Part shown: positions 17,650 through 26,448 of the stretch, in pieces | How positions within the stretch are numbered: position 1 is the stretch's first letter | Layout of the letters: each line of letters starts with the position of its first letter | The notes under the pieces: generated by a model | What the model was told of the DNA's origin: nothing | The model's input: the letters and a program-made list of their open reading frames with translations, nothing else | Databases searched by the model: none | Assembly: GCF_014279895.1 (NCBI RefSeq) | Contig: NZ_CP047954.1 | Span: 496,001-560,000 of the forward strand | Length of the DNA stretch: 64,000 nucleotides | Direction: 5' to 3' | Source: Synechococcus sp. M16.1 | GTDB lineage: Bacteria; Cyanobacteriota; Cyanobacteriia; PCC-6307; Cyanobiaceae | Made by a program: the position numbers and the translations under genes

Positions 17650-18299
17650 CCGACGCGACCCCCCGGTTGAGCCGCCAGCAGGCTCTGAGGCTGGTTGAGG
17701 GGGCATATCTCGCGGCCGCGACTGGGCTGATCTGGTTGGCTCTGTACTACTTGCCGGTGGGTGGTGCGCTGTTCCGTCTGGCCCTTCCCTTGCCCCTGAT
17801 CCTGCTGCAGTTGCGTCGTGGCAACCGTTCCGGTGCAGAGGGTCTGCTGCTCTCTGTGCTGCTGCTCACCGCCTTGATGGGTCCTTTGCGTGGACCGCTG
17901 CTGCTGTTTCCCTATGGGCTTTTGTCGCTCTGGCTGGGCTGGAGCTGGTGCCGGGGGATCAGCTGGTGGCTGAGCTGGTCGGGGGGCGTTGTTCTTGGAA
18001 CGGCAGGGTTTTTGGTGCGAGTTCTGGTGCTTTCGTTGCTCGTGGGAGAAAACCTCTGGGTCGTGATCACCCGGGCAGGTTCCGCTCTGCTCGAGCGCTT
18101 GATCGCGGTACTGCATCTGCCGATCACACCGGATCTCACCCAGGTGCAGTTGATGGCGTTGCTGTTGGTGGTGGTTCAGGAGGTCATCTATGTGCTGTCT
18201 CTTCATGCTTTGGCGTACTGGATCTTTCCCCGCCTGAAATCACCGATTCCGGAGCCCCCGAGGCTGCTGCATGGACTCATTGCCCTCGATCCCCTCTGA
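17646..18299 (+). CDS. DUF2232 membrane protein
   Basis: 217 residues with five to six hydrophobic helices, e.g. GLIWLALYYLPVGGALFRLALPLPL and VQEVIYVLSLHALAYW. It resembles DUF2232, a family of predicted multi-pass proteins common in cyanobacteria and Firmicutes; function unknown. The first ATG overlaps the lipoprotein stop by four bases, and the next gene (UPF0284) begins inside its last 29 bases. The basic segment LLQLRRGNRSGAEG may mark a cytoplasmic loop. It is clearly part of the topA-led run but no shared function is apparent. Confidence 0.75.
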   Translation: MTDATPRLSRQQALRLVEGAYLAAATGLIWLALYYLPVGGALFRLALPLPLILLQLRRGNRSGAEGLLLSVLLLTALMGPLRGPLLLFPYGLLSLWLGWSWCRGISWWLSWSGGVVLGTAGFLVRVLVLSLLVGENLWVVITRAGSALLERLIAVLHLPITPDLTQVQLMALLLVVVQEVIYVLSLHALAYWIFPRLKSPIPEPPRLLHGLIALDPL

Positions 18300-19470
18300 A
18301 GCCTCGGTGTTGCCTGAGGGCTGCCAGCAGCTGGGAGGTCTCGGTGCACGCAGGTTGGACGCAGCGGCACTTCGTCCCTGGACCTCCAACGATCAACCGC
18401 TGGATCTTTTGCTCGTTCTGGCGGCCACACAAACGGCCGAGCATGAAGGGATTTCCGCCGCTGGGTCCACCGTGGCTTCGCGGCGCTACACCGCCCTGGC
18501 TGATGCGGAGCTTCTGATTCACGGGCCGGCGCGGCAGCGCCGTTGGCCTCTGCCGCCTCTGCCCGCTGGCGTCTCCCCCGCCCTGCTCAGCCATGTCGCG
18601 GCGCGACGCTTGACGTTGAGGCCGCAGGTGGCGGCCCTCGGCTTGGCCCAGAAACCCGATTTCCCTCACCTGCACATCGAGCCCCTGGACCAAGGCCCCT
18701 CGGCGTGCCTGTCCAGTGGTGCGGCGATGCCATTGCCGCGGGTGCAGCATTTGTGGCGACAGGGAGAGCTGCTGGGGCGGCGGTTGCAACGCCCCTTGGT
18801 GGTGGCGGAGTGTGTTCCAGGGGGCACCACAACCGCTCAAGCGGTGTTGACGGCCCTCGGCGTGGAGGTTGCCCACCTGATCAGCGGTAGTGCTCTTCAT
18901 CCGCCGCAGCAACTCAAGAAAGACCTCGTTGTCCGAGGGCTTCAGCGGGCTTCGCTTGGTGCGCATCCTTCGGCCGAGCGGATCCTGGCCGCTGTTGGTG
19001 ACCCTTTTCAGGCCTTCACCGCAGGGGTGGTGGTGGGTGCGGTGTCTGCGGGACAACCGTTGCTGCTGGGGGGCGGTTGCCAGATGCTGGCTGTTCTGGC
19101 CTTGGCGATGCAGGCTTTGCCCGCCCGTCAGCGGGACCAGCTGGCGGCCCAGGTGCTGATCGGCACCACAGGTTGGCTCGCTGATGAGGCTGCGGATCTG
19201 GCAGGTCAGTCCCCCTTCGGCGGGTTGGTGGATGCCACTGCGAGCCACCTGGATACGGCCCTCTCCGTTCTGGCCTGCGGCGTGCGTTTTCACAGCAGCA
19301 CCCATCAACCCTTAAGGGACTACGAACGGGGCTATGTGAAAGAAGGGGTGGGGGCCGGCGCTCTTTTGCTGCTCGCCCAGCTGCGTGGATGCTCTTGTGC
19401 CGATCTGGTGCTCGATTGTGAGCACGCCCTGGAGCAGCTGCTCAGTCGCCCCGTAACGTCAAGCCCATGA
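18271..19470 (+). CDS. UPF0284 (CobT-like) protein
   Basis: 399 residues of the UPF0284/TIGR00303 family, distantly related to CobT, the nicotinate-nucleotide-dimethylbenzimidazole phosphoribosyltransferase of cobamide assembly. Visible features: LLLVLAATQTAEHEG near the start, VVAECVPGGTTTAQAVLTALGV, the glycine loop LLGGGCQMLAVLALA and GYVKEGVGAGALLLLAQL near the end. The genome also encodes cobM in this window, so a corrin biosynthesis setting exists. Whether this family uses dimethylbenzimidazole, adenine or another base is not established. It overlaps both neighbours. Confidence 0.85.
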   Translation: MDSLPSIPSEASVLPEGCQQLGGLGARRLDAAALRPWTSNDQPLDLLLVLAATQTAEHEGISAAGSTVASRRYTALADAELLIHGPARQRRWPLPPLPAGVSPALLSHVAARRLTLRPQVAALGLAQKPDFPHLHIEPLDQGPSACLSSGAAMPLPRVQHLWRQGELLGRRLQRPLVVAECVPGGTTTAQAVLTALGVEVAHLISGSALHPPQQLKKDLVVRGLQRASLGAHPSAERILAAVGDPFQAFTAGVVVGAVSAGQPLLLGGGCQMLAVLALAMQALPARQRDQLAAQVLIGTTGWLADEAADLAGQSPFGGLVDATASHLDTALSVLACGVRFHSSTHQPLRDYERGYVKEGVGAGALLLLAQLRGCSCADLVLDCEHALEQLLSRPVTSSP

Positions 19471-20480
19471 ACGTCTGGAGAGAGCGGTTGGGTCCCCTGC
19501 GCCGGCGCCAAGTGCTCCAGATGATCGGGGCGACGGGAACCGTGCTGCTGGCGGGCTGTCGTCCGGCGACATCCGCGCCAACCCTGATGGCTCCGGCTGG
19601 GGTTTTGCCGAAACCGTGGGCTGATGCCTTGCCCAAGCCCTGGAGCCTGACGCTGGCTCCAGCCCAGCAGGACTGGAGGCCGGCGGATCAGGCGCGTGCC
19701 GATGTGTTGGTGATCGGTGATGGATGGCTTGATGCCCATCCAGCGGACACGCTCCAGCCCATTGCTTCTGAACCGCTCCTGAGCCAGTTGGATGGTCAGG
19801 CCAAGGCTCTGCTGGCCAGCCTCGGTGCTCTTCAGGATCGGGTGTTGCCGCTGGCCGTCAGCCCCTGGGTGATGCTTCTGCGGGATGACCCGGCCATGAC
19901 CCAGGAGGGGTGGCCCCTGTTGCTGGATTCCGCCGTGGCAGGGCGTGTGGTGCTTCCCGCCAGCCCCCGCTTGGTCATGAGCCTGGCGGACCATTTGGGC
20001 GGAGGCCAGGCTTTGCCTGCGCTGCGTCGCCAGGCCCTCACCTATGACGACCGTCAAGCCACCAACTGGTTGCTCAAGGGTGAGGCCAAGGTGGTGGTTC
20101 TTCCCCTGAGCCGCTGCATCGCTCTGTTAGGGCGGGATCCCCGTCTTCGGGCGATCCTGCCTGCCTCCGGCGCCCCCTTGCACTGGACTGTTCTGCTCAG
20201 GCCGGAGGCCAGTCGTGAACCGGTTCCCCAGCGCTGGGTCGAGCAGGGATGGCGGGATCCCCTGCGTAGCCGCTTGGTGCAGCAGGGATGGCGTGCTCCG
20301 ATTGCATCGCCAGGGCTGATGGTGGACCAGAACGCCCTATCGGCGCGTCTGCGGCCTCTGCTTTTTCCGTCCGCAGACACCTGGTCGCGCTGCTGGTCGC
20401 TGCCACCGCTGTTGCCCGAAGACCGGAGCGCCCTGGAAGAGCGCTGGCGTGATTCAGCTCCAGAGCCGCCGTCGCGGTGA
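19467..20480 (+). CDS. Tat-type lipoprotein resembling an extracytoplasmic solute-binding protein
   Basis: 337 residues. The N-terminus has twin arginines (LRRRQVLQMIGATGTVLLAGC) and a lipobox LAGC with Cys31, so it is probably exported folded by Tat and lipidated. The rest looks like a two-domain PotD-type binding protein: ADVLVIGDGWL, DRVLPLAVSPWVMLLRDDP, then GRVVLPASPRLVMSLADHLGG with LLKGEAKVVVLPLSRCIALL. The identity is only a family-level guess. No permease or ATPase gene is adjacent. It ends the topA run and its last 27 bases overlap the convergent Fe-S aldo/keto reductase. Confidence 0.72.
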   Translation: MNVWRERLGPLRRRQVLQMIGATGTVLLAGCRPATSAPTLMAPAGVLPKPWADALPKPWSLTLAPAQQDWRPADQARADVLVIGDGWLDAHPADTLQPIASEPLLSQLDGQAKALLASLGALQDRVLPLAVSPWVMLLRDDPAMTQEGWPLLLDSAVAGRVVLPASPRLVMSLADHLGGGQALPALRRQALTYDDRQATNWLLKGEAKVVVLPLSRCIALLGRDPRLRAILPASGAPLHWTVLLRPEASREPVPQRWVEQGWRDPLRSRLVQQGWRAPIASPGLMVDQNALSARLRPLLFPSADTWSRCWSLPPLLPEDRSALEERWRDSAPEPPSR

Positions 20481-21575
20481 AGCCTTCAAGCGTTGGTGGG
20501 TGTCCGCCAGTAGATCAGGAATGGGCAAGTGATGCGGGCAACGGGGAAGGCACTCCCCACAGCGTTCACATGCGGAGGCGTCGTGCTCTTCCCACCAGTG
20601 ACCGGCACGGCCGATGAGGTTGTAGCGCTCCTGCGCAAATTCGGTGAGCCCATGGCCAATGGCCAGATTGCGCAGCCGTAAGAGTTCGGGGATCGGAACC
20701 TCGTTCGGACAGGGAAGGCAGGCCTGGCACTGCTTGCAATGCTCCTGGCCAAGCCGTTCCTGCTGCCGCCGCTCTGCCGTGACCAGAGCCTGTTGCTCGG
20801 CCTGGCTGAGGGGCCCATCCCCCTGCGCCAGGGTTGCGGCGAGTTGAAGATCCCCTGCAGCTGAGGCCCCAACGGTCAGGGTGCTGATGCCCTGTGCCAG
20901 CAGGAATCGGTAGGCCAGCTCGAGGGGGGCAAAGGGGGTGCAGTCCTCCACCAGTGTTGGGCTGGGGGCCTGGAGGCGACCGCCTTTATCGGCAGGGGAG
21001 ATCGCCATCACTCCGAGGCCGTGCGCCAGGGCCCAACGGGCCAGGGGCAGACGCTGGGGATCCAGCCAATGCAGGTGCAGGCTGCAGAACCTGAAGCGCT
21101 GGCTGCGCAGCGCCCGATCGATCAGCGGGTTGCTGCCATGGCTGCTGAAGCCCACCTGGCTGACGCGTCCACTGTTAACGGCCCAGTCCAGAAGCCTGGA
21201 CCCATCACCCACCAGGGCCCAGTCCAGGTGCTCCTCCCGGTTGATGCCATGGATGGCGAGGTTGTCGAGCTGTGGACAGCCCAGTCGCTCCAGAATCTGA
21301 TCAAGGCGGCGTTGTCCTTCCTCGAAGCTCAGCCCTGGCAGCAGTTTGCTGGTGATCACCCAGTGGTCAGACCCTGTGCGGCTGTGCTGGCGAAGGGCCT
21401 CTCCCAGAAAACGTTCCGCAGGTCCGTAGGCCGGGGCGGTTTCCAGATGGTTGATCCCAGCTGCCGCTGCCGCGTCAAGCACCTCGGCCATCTGGGCCGC
21501 CGAGTTCAGGGCACGCATCGTGCCGAGGGTGAACAGGCTGACGGGGCGGCCGCTGCCGAAGGCGCGGGTGTTCAC
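20454..21575 (-). CDS. Aldo/keto reductase with C-terminal iron-sulphur motifs
   Basis: 373 residues. The first about 270 form an aldo/keto reductase barrel: FTLGTMRALNS, INHLETAPAYGPAERFLGEAL (the DXXXXYG tyrosine position) and DNLAIHGINR. The last 100 add two cysteine sets, CKQCQACLPCP and CERCGECLPRCP, consistent with iron-sulphur clusters. Fused AKR-ferredoxin proteins occur widely but their substrates are mostly unknown. The four-base overlap with the upstream DUF151 gene at 21572 links the two. The electron donor may be ferredoxin rather than NADPH. Confidence 0.87.
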   Translation of the reverse strand: MNTRAFGSGRPVSLFTLGTMRALNSAAQMAEVLDAAAAAGINHLETAPAYGPAERFLGEALRQHSRTGSDHWVITSKLLPGLSFEEGQRRLDQILERLGCPQLDNLAIHGINREEHLDWALVGDGSRLLDWAVNSGRVSQVGFSSHGSNPLIDRALRSQRFRFCSLHLHWLDPQRLPLARWALAHGLGVMAISPADKGGRLQAPSPTLVEDCTPFAPLELAYRFLLAQGISTLTVGASAAGDLQLAATLAQGDGPLSQAEQQALVTAERRQQERLGQEHCKQCQACLPCPNEVPIPELLRLRNLAIGHGLTEFAQERYNLIGRAGHWWEEHDASACERCGECLPRCPHHLPIPDLLADTHQRLKASPRRRLWS

Positions 21576-22120
21576 TCCTCCGAGGGCGTCTCGCTGTCTT
21601 GGTTGCGCAGATGGCGCACCAAGGCCGCAGGGCTGAGGTCGTCGACGAAACGGCTGAAGGCACTTTGATCTTCTGCATCCGCCTCCGCATCCACCGGTAT
21701 CGAGGCTTCCGCCACCACCTCTTCCAGCATCCAGATGCCGCTGCCCGTGCGGATCGCCAGCGCAATGGCGTCGCTGGGTCGGGCATCCACTTCGATCAGT
21801 TCCAGCACTTCGTTTTCAGCCAACTCGGCTTCGTCCAGATCGGGTCGCAGCTTCAACACCGCATGAAAGGTGCTGTCTTCAATCGCGTGGACGATCACGC
21901 GTTCCAGTTCGAGCCCCCCAGCCACCAACAGTGCTGCCATCAGGTCATGGCTGAGGGGGCGTGGTGGTTCTCCCCCCTGCAGTCCGGCCATGATGTTGTG
22001 GGCTTGCGCCTGATCGATCCAGATCGGCACCTGACGGCGGCCACTGGGATCCCGCAGCAGCACCATGGGTGTGCGGCTGGCGGCATCGAGGGCAATTCCG
22101 GCGACGCTCATTTCGACCAT
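21572..22120 (-). CDS. DUF151 (bifunctional nuclease-like) protein
   Basis: 182 residues. The DUF151/BFN domain is seen as MVEMSVAGIALDAASRTPMV, VPIWIDQAQAHNIM, PLSHDLMAALL and IEVDARPSDAIALAIRTG, the most conserved block. The plant member was named a bifunctional nuclease in defence; bacterial roles are unclear. An acidic tail (VDAEADAEDQ) precedes a short C-terminal helix. It is upstream of, and coupled by four bases to, the Fe-S aldo/keto reductase, and diverges from ribE over 49 bases. Confidence 0.87.
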   Translation of the reverse strand: MVEMSVAGIALDAASRTPMVLLRDPSGRRQVPIWIDQAQAHNIMAGLQGGEPPRPLSHDLMAALLVAGGLELERVIVHAIEDSTFHAVLKLRPDLDEAELAENEVLELIEVDARPSDAIALAIRTGSGIWMLEEVVAEASIPVDAEADAEDQSAFSRFVDDLSPAALVRHLRNQDSETPSEE

Positions 22121-22169
22121 GTCGGCGGCGCGGCTCTATCCGATTATGGCCAGAGAGCTGCTGCGGGCG

Positions 22170-22838
22170 ATGTTCACGGGGCTGGTGCAGTCAGTGGGAA
22201 GGATCGAGCGCCGTGCCGGGGCGGTGGTGGTTTGGGGCTGCGCTCCTTTTGCCCCGTTGGCCCTTGGCGACAGCGTTGCTGTGGATGGCGTTTGCCTCAC
22301 GGCAGCAGAGCTGATCGCGGATGGTTTCCGCGCCGATGTGAGTGAGGAAACCCTGCGCCGCACCACGTTGGGACGCAAAGCGGACCGTGGTGGTGCGGTG
22401 AACCTCGAGCCAGCGCTTCGACTGAGCGACCGCCTTGGAGGTCATCTGGTGAGCGGTCATGTGGATGCGACCGGAGAAGTCACCTGCGTGGAGACCCTCC
22501 CCCACTCCTGGGCCCTGTCGATCCGCTGGTCGGATCCCCGATTCGGCCGTTATGTCTGTGAGAAGGCCAGCATCGCGGTGGATGGGATCAGCCTCACGGT
22601 GGCTGACTGTTCAGCCGATGGAACGACATTCAGCCTCGCCGTCATCCCCCACACCTGGGAGGCGACGACCCTGAAAAACCTGGCTGTCGGGGACACCGTG
22701 AACCTGGAGGCCGATCAACTGGCCCGTTACGCCGAGCGGCTGCTGCATGCCGCCGCTGCCGATGACGGAAACACCGATGGCCAAAACAAGACCGAGAATC
22801 TGTCAGCCAGCTGGCTGGCGGCTCACGGCTGGTCCTGA
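22170..22838 (+). CDS. ribE: Riboflavin synthase alpha subunit
   Basis: Dismutates two 6,7-dimethyl-8-ribityllumazines to riboflavin. The 222-residue product has the duplicated lumazine-binding repeat: MFTGLVQSVGRIE with AVDGVCLTA in the first, and HLVSGHVDATGEV with SIAVDGISLTVAD in the second. ATG at 22170 puts the invariant MFTG at the terminus, so the 35-codon longer start is rejected. No FMN riboswitch can be made out upstream. The 16-base 3' overlap with the convergent AbrB-like gene at 22823-22838 is noteworthy only as compaction. Confidence 0.95.
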   Translation: MFTGLVQSVGRIERRAGAVVVWGCAPFAPLALGDSVAVDGVCLTAAELIADGFRADVSEETLRRTTLGRKADRGGAVNLEPALRLSDRLGGHLVSGHVDATGEVTCVETLPHSWALSIRWSDPRFGRYVCEKASIAVDGISLTVADCSADGTTFSLAVIPHTWEATTLKNLAVGDTVNLEADQLARYAERLLHAAAADDGNTDGQNKTENLSASWLAAHGWS

Positions 22839-23194
22839 TCCATCTGCTGCAGAACGATCATTCCGGAGTCCCGCTGCAGCTCGATCTTGAACTCCTGGCC
22901 TGGTTCCAGGCCGAGCCGACGGGTGTAAGCGTGGCCGATCAGCAGGTTGCCGTTGCCATGCACACGGGTTCGGAATTCGGCCTGGCGACCTCGGCTTCCG
23001 CCTGAGGAACTGCTGCTGCTTTTCGGCAATTGCCATCCCTGGGCCGCCGCTTTGGCCTCCACCAGAGCCCGATAAAAACTCTTTTTCAGCAGTCGTCCGC
23101 TGGGGCCGACGTAGCCGCAGCCGCGGGCGATGTCATCTTCCGGCCGATTGCTGAGCGATCTGGCCTTGTCCAGCAGTTCCTTGCCGACCAGCAT
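22823..23194 (-). CDS. AbrB-like transcription regulator (cyAbrB family)
   Basis: 123 residues. The N-terminal region (LLDKARSLSNRPEDDIARGCGYVG) and the SpoVT-AbrB DNA-binding fold at the C-terminus (FRTRVHGNGNLLIGHAYTRRL, then PGQEFKIEL) match the cyanobacterial AbrB group, which carries the DNA-binding fold at the opposite end from Bacillus AbrB. Members regulate nitrogen, carbon and redox genes. A serine linker (KSSSSSSGGS) separates the halves. ATG at 23194 starts the conserved part; an upstream in-frame ATG at 23239 adds 15 residues that do not fit. It follows ctaE on the same strand by 54 bases. Confidence 0.86.
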   Translation of the reverse strand: MLVGKELLDKARSLSNRPEDDIARGCGYVGPSGRLLKKSFYRALVEAKAAAQGWQLPKSSSSSSGGSRGRQAEFRTRVHGNGNLLIGHAYTRRLGLEPGQEFKIELQRDSGMIVLQQMDQDQP

Positions 23195-23248
23195 TTCAGG
23201 AATTAATTCAACTGAATTCTGGCCACGCTCGCCAATCAAGGCAAGGGA

Positions 23249-23848
23249 TCAGAGCAGATAAAGGATCACGAAAAGAATCACCCAGATCCCATCAACAAAG
23301 TGCCAGTACAACTCCGCTGCTTCCAGAGGGAAGTGGTCGGCTGGAGTCACACGGCCCTGCGGCTGCCTCGCCTGCCACCAGACGATCAGGATCATCAGGG
23401 CGCCGAGGGTCACGTGGAGACCATGAAATCCCGTGGCGGCGAAGAAGGTGCTGGCGTAAAGGTTGTCGGTGAGACCGAAGGGGAGTGTGAAGTACTCCAC
23501 CATCTGGCTCACCAGAAAGGCCAGGCCGAGGCCTGCGGTGATCAGCAGCCAGCGTCGACAGCGACCGTGGTCGTCCTGTCGGATCGCCTGGCCGGCCCGG
23601 TGGAAGGTGGCACTGCTCACCAGGAGCAGAACCGTGTTGAGGATGGGCAGGGGCAGCTCCAGTTCATAGATGGCTCCATCCGGTAGGGGATTGACCGCTT
23701 TGAAGGTGAGGTAGGCCGCAAAGAAGCCGGCGAAGGTCATGGCGTCCGCCACAAGAAATGTGGCCAGGCCGAACATGCGGTGATCGGGATGCTCGGAATG
23801 CTCCCCTTGGCTGTGGTTCTGATCCTTCGTGGGAACTGTGGTGGTCAT
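23249..23848 (-). CDS. ctaE: Cytochrome c oxidase subunit III
   Basis: 199 residues with five hydrophobic helices, the short cyanobacterial subunit III. Recognisable pieces: HRMFGLATFLVADAMTFAGFFAAYLTF, TFFAATGFHGLHVTLGALMILIV and the terminal AAELYWHFVDGIWVILFVILYLL. The subunit stabilises the aa3 oxidase core. Its start overlaps ctaD by four bases, so it is the third gene of ctaC-ctaD-ctaE. Confidence 0.95.
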   Translation of the reverse strand: MTTTVPTKDQNHSQGEHSEHPDHRMFGLATFLVADAMTFAGFFAAYLTFKAVNPLPDGAIYELELPLPILNTVLLLVSSATFHRAGQAIRQDDHGRCRRWLLITAGLGLAFLVSQMVEYFTLPFGLTDNLYASTFFAATGFHGLHVTLGALMILIVWWQARQPQGRVTPADHFPLEAAELYWHFVDGIWVILFVILYLL

Positions 23849-25512
23849 TTGCCGCTGCTCCAGAGATCACGACCACTGGTTGCGGTCAGGTCCAGTTCGT
23901 CCGGCGGGACGCCGTAGCCGTAGGGCTCTTCCACCAGAGGGGCCTCACCAATCCAGTTTTCGACCGGTGGCGGAGAACTGGTCAGCCATTCGGGCGTGAG
24001 TGCTTTCCAGGGGTTGTCGCCTGCGACAGGACCGCTGAGGGCGCTGTGGATCACATTCCAGAGGAAAGGCAGGGTGCTGATGGCCATCAGCAGGGCTCCG
24101 ACGGAGCTGATCTGATTGATCAGGGTGAATTGGGGGTCGTATTCAGCAACGCGTCGCGGCATCCCATTGAGGCCCAGCCAGTGCTGGGGGCCGAAGCACA
24201 GGTTGAAGCCGATGAACGTGAGGGCACAGTGCAGGCGGCCGAGATCTTCATTGAGCATCCGGCCGGTGAACTTGGGATACCAGTGGTAGACCGAGGCGAA
24301 GATCACGAACACCGATCCACCGAAGACGATGTAGTGGAAGTGCGCGACGACGAAGTAGGTGTCGTGCACATGAATGTCGAACGGCACCTGCGCCAGGGCG
24401 ACCCCTGTGATGCCTCCGAGCACGAAGTTCACGATGAAACCGCAGGAAAACAGCATGGCGCTGTTGAGGCTGATGCGGCCGCCCCAAAGTGTTGCCAACC
24501 AGTTGAAGAATTTGATGCCGGTGGGAACGGCGATGAATGCGGTTGCAATGGTGAAGAACAGGCGCATCCAGGGAGGTGTGCCGCTGGTGAACATGTGGTG
24601 CGCCCACACAATCAGGCCCAACACAACGATGGCCATGATCGAATAGACCATCGTCACGTAGCCGAACAGCGGCTTGCGGGCATGAACCGGCAGGATTTCG
24701 CTCACCAGGCCGAAGGCCGGCAAGACCATGATGTATACGGCTGGGTGCGAATAGAACCAGAACAGATGCTGGTAAACCACCACGTTTCCCCCAAGGGTGG
24801 GGTTGAAGAAGCCTGTATGGGCAACGATGTCGAAACTCAGCAACACCAACGTTCCCGCCAGAACCGGTGTTGAGAGAACCACAAGAATGCTGGTGCCCAG
24901 CATCGCCCAGCAATACATGGGGAGCTGCATTAGTTTCAAACCGGGGCGACGCAGTTTGAGAATGGTGGCGATGAAGTTGATGCCTCCGAAGATCGAACTT
25001 CCGCCCAGGAGCAGCACGCTCAAGATCCAGATGATTTGGCCAGTTGCTGGTGTGGTGATGCTCAGAGGTGGATAGGCCGTCCAGCCCGATTGCGCAGCCC
25101 CCGTGAGGAAATAGCTGGTGATCAGCATCAAACCGGCTGGAGGGATCAGCCAGAACGCCACGGCATTCAGGCGCGGGAAGGCCATGTCCCTTGCACCCAC
25201 ATAAAAGGGGATCAAATAGTTTCCAAAAGCACCATTCACCACGGGGACAATCCAGAGAAAGATCATCACCGTGCCGTGGAGCGTCAGCACCTGGTTGTAG
25301 ACATCACGTGCCATGAAGTCGGACACGGGACTGGTGAGTTCCGTGCGAATGGCGCCGGCTAGGGCGCCGCCAATCAGATAAAAAACAAAGCCGCAGACGA
25401 GGTACTGCAGCCCGATCACCTTGTGATCAACGCTGAAGCTGAAATACCGCAACCAGCCGCTGGGTTGAAGCTGTGGAGGGCTGGACGTTTCCGGGGGCAA
25501 ACTGATGGTCAT
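23845..25512 (-). CDS. ctaD: Cytochrome c oxidase subunit I
   Basis: 555 residues from ATG at 25512 (MTISLPPETSS), with twelve hydrophobic helices. Metal ligands are visible: the heme a histidine in LTLHGTVMIFLW, CuB ligands in WFYSHPAVYIMVLP (followed by the cross-linked Tyr region) and IVWAHHMFTSG, and the heme a/a3 histidines in VAHFHYIVFGG. This is an aa3-type oxidase that uses cytochrome c or plastocyanin on the thylakoid. An earlier in-frame start would run back into ctaC and is rejected. It starts one base after the ctaC stop. Confidence 0.97.
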   Translation of the reverse strand: MTISLPPETSSPPQLQPSGWLRYFSFSVDHKVIGLQYLVCGFVFYLIGGALAGAIRTELTSPVSDFMARDVYNQVLTLHGTVMIFLWIVPVVNGAFGNYLIPFYVGARDMAFPRLNAVAFWLIPPAGLMLITSYFLTGAAQSGWTAYPPLSITTPATGQIIWILSVLLLGGSSIFGGINFIATILKLRRPGLKLMQLPMYCWAMLGTSILVVLSTPVLAGTLVLLSFDIVAHTGFFNPTLGGNVVVYQHLFWFYSHPAVYIMVLPAFGLVSEILPVHARKPLFGYVTMVYSIMAIVVLGLIVWAHHMFTSGTPPWMRLFFTIATAFIAVPTGIKFFNWLATLWGGRISLNSAMLFSCGFIVNFVLGGITGVALAQVPFDIHVHDTYFVVAHFHYIVFGGSVFVIFASVYHWYPKFTGRMLNEDLGRLHCALTFIGFNLCFGPQHWLGLNGMPRRVAEYDPQFTLINQISSVGALLMAISTLPFLWNVIHSALSGPVAGDNPWKALTPEWLTSSPPPVENWIGEAPLVEEPYGYGVPPDELDLTATSGRDLWSSGK

Positions 25513-25513
25513 C

Positions 25514-26344
25514 TCAGGCGTTCGCGATGGTGAGCGTTTCGTCTTCAGGTGCGGCTTTGGCGTTGTCCCTGTACCAGCTGTCCCAGTCCTCCGGGCTTTC
25601 CACCACAACGGTGGAGCGCATTCCACCGTGGTAGGGCCCACAGAGTTCGGCGCACACGATTGGATAACGGCCGGTGCGTGTGGGTGTGAAACTCAGCTGG
25701 GTTGGTTGGCCGGGAATGACGTCCTGCTTCAAGCGAAATTCAGGCACCCAGAAGGCATGAATCACATCTTTGGCTTCCATCCGCAGAGTGATCGGTCGAT
25801 CGGCTGGCACATGAAGTTCACCTGACGTGATGTCTCCCTCTGGGTAATGAAAGAGGAAGGCAAATTGCATTGCTGTCACTTCAACGGGTAAAGCATTTGT
25901 TGCGGCTGCTGATTCAATCGAGCCTGAACTAATGCCTCCCCAGATCTGTTCGTCGTGGGCTCCGCCCATGTGGTCATGGGCGAGAGGCACCATGCCACCC
26001 ATCCGGTCGTAAATGTCGTAGCTGTAGAGACCAACAAACAGCACCACAACAGCAGGAACAGCTGTCCAGAAAATTTCAAGTGGCAGGTTTCCTTCGATGG
26101 CAAGGCCGTCGCCGAGTTGGCCGCTGCGTCGCCGAAAGCGAATCAGGCTGAACACGAGAAGACCAACGATTCCGATAAACAGAATGCTGCCAATCGTGAA
26201 TAGAACCTTAAAAAGCTCGTCGTAAATCGGCGCGTTGGCGCTCGCATCGATGGGGAGAAGGTTGATGTTCTGGCCGATCCATAGGCCGCCCAGAGCAAGG
26301 ACCATCCCGATCACCAACGTGAGAATGGCGGATGGGATCTGCAC
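25514..26344 (-). CDS. ctaC: Cytochrome c oxidase subunit II
   Basis: 276 residues. Two transmembrane helices (AILTLVIGMVLALGGLWIG and VLFTIGSILFIGIVGLLVFS) precede the periplasmic cupredoxin domain. The dinuclear CuA site is complete: HAFWVPEFRLKQDV and VCAELCGPYHGGMRS, with both cysteines, the second histidine and the methionine. The EIFWTAVPAVVVLFVGLYS segment is typical of subunit II. It heads ctaCDE and diverges from ctaA across 200 bases, so the two oxidase halves probably share a regulatory region. Confidence 0.96.
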   Translation of the reverse strand: MQIPSAILTLVIGMVLALGGLWIGQNINLLPIDASANAPIYDELFKVLFTIGSILFIGIVGLLVFSLIRFRRRSGQLGDGLAIEGNLPLEIFWTAVPAVVVLFVGLYSYDIYDRMGGMVPLAHDHMGGAHDEQIWGGISSGSIESAAATNALPVEVTAMQFAFLFHYPEGDITSGELHVPADRPITLRMEAKDVIHAFWVPEFRLKQDVIPGQPTQLSFTPTRTGRYPIVCAELCGPYHGGMRSTVVVESPEDWDSWYRDNAKAAPEDETLTIANA

Positions 26345-26425
26345 CTGATCAATCCCAGGTTTTCAACAGCGTATGGGTCTGGCTGCGGTTCTCCATGAAG
26401 TGATTGTTAAGGCCTTATTTCTGTC

Positions 26426-26448
26426 AGGAAAAGGGGATGATTTTTCCT
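26426..26448. promoter_or_regulatory. Inverted repeat in the ctaC-ctaA divergent region
   Basis: AGGAAAA and TTTTCCT flank a 9-base loop, a 7-bp stem midway between the ctaC and ctaA starts. It may be an operator or an mRNA structure in a leader. The stem is AT-rich and short, so chance is possible. Apart from this repeat, I see no clear -35/-10 pair in the 200-base gap. Confidence 0.3.

Noticed and set aside
23758-24873. 371-codon plus-strand frame opposite ctaD/ctaE
   Set aside because: His/Glu/Gln-rich, antisense to clear oxidase genes; no coding evidence of its own.
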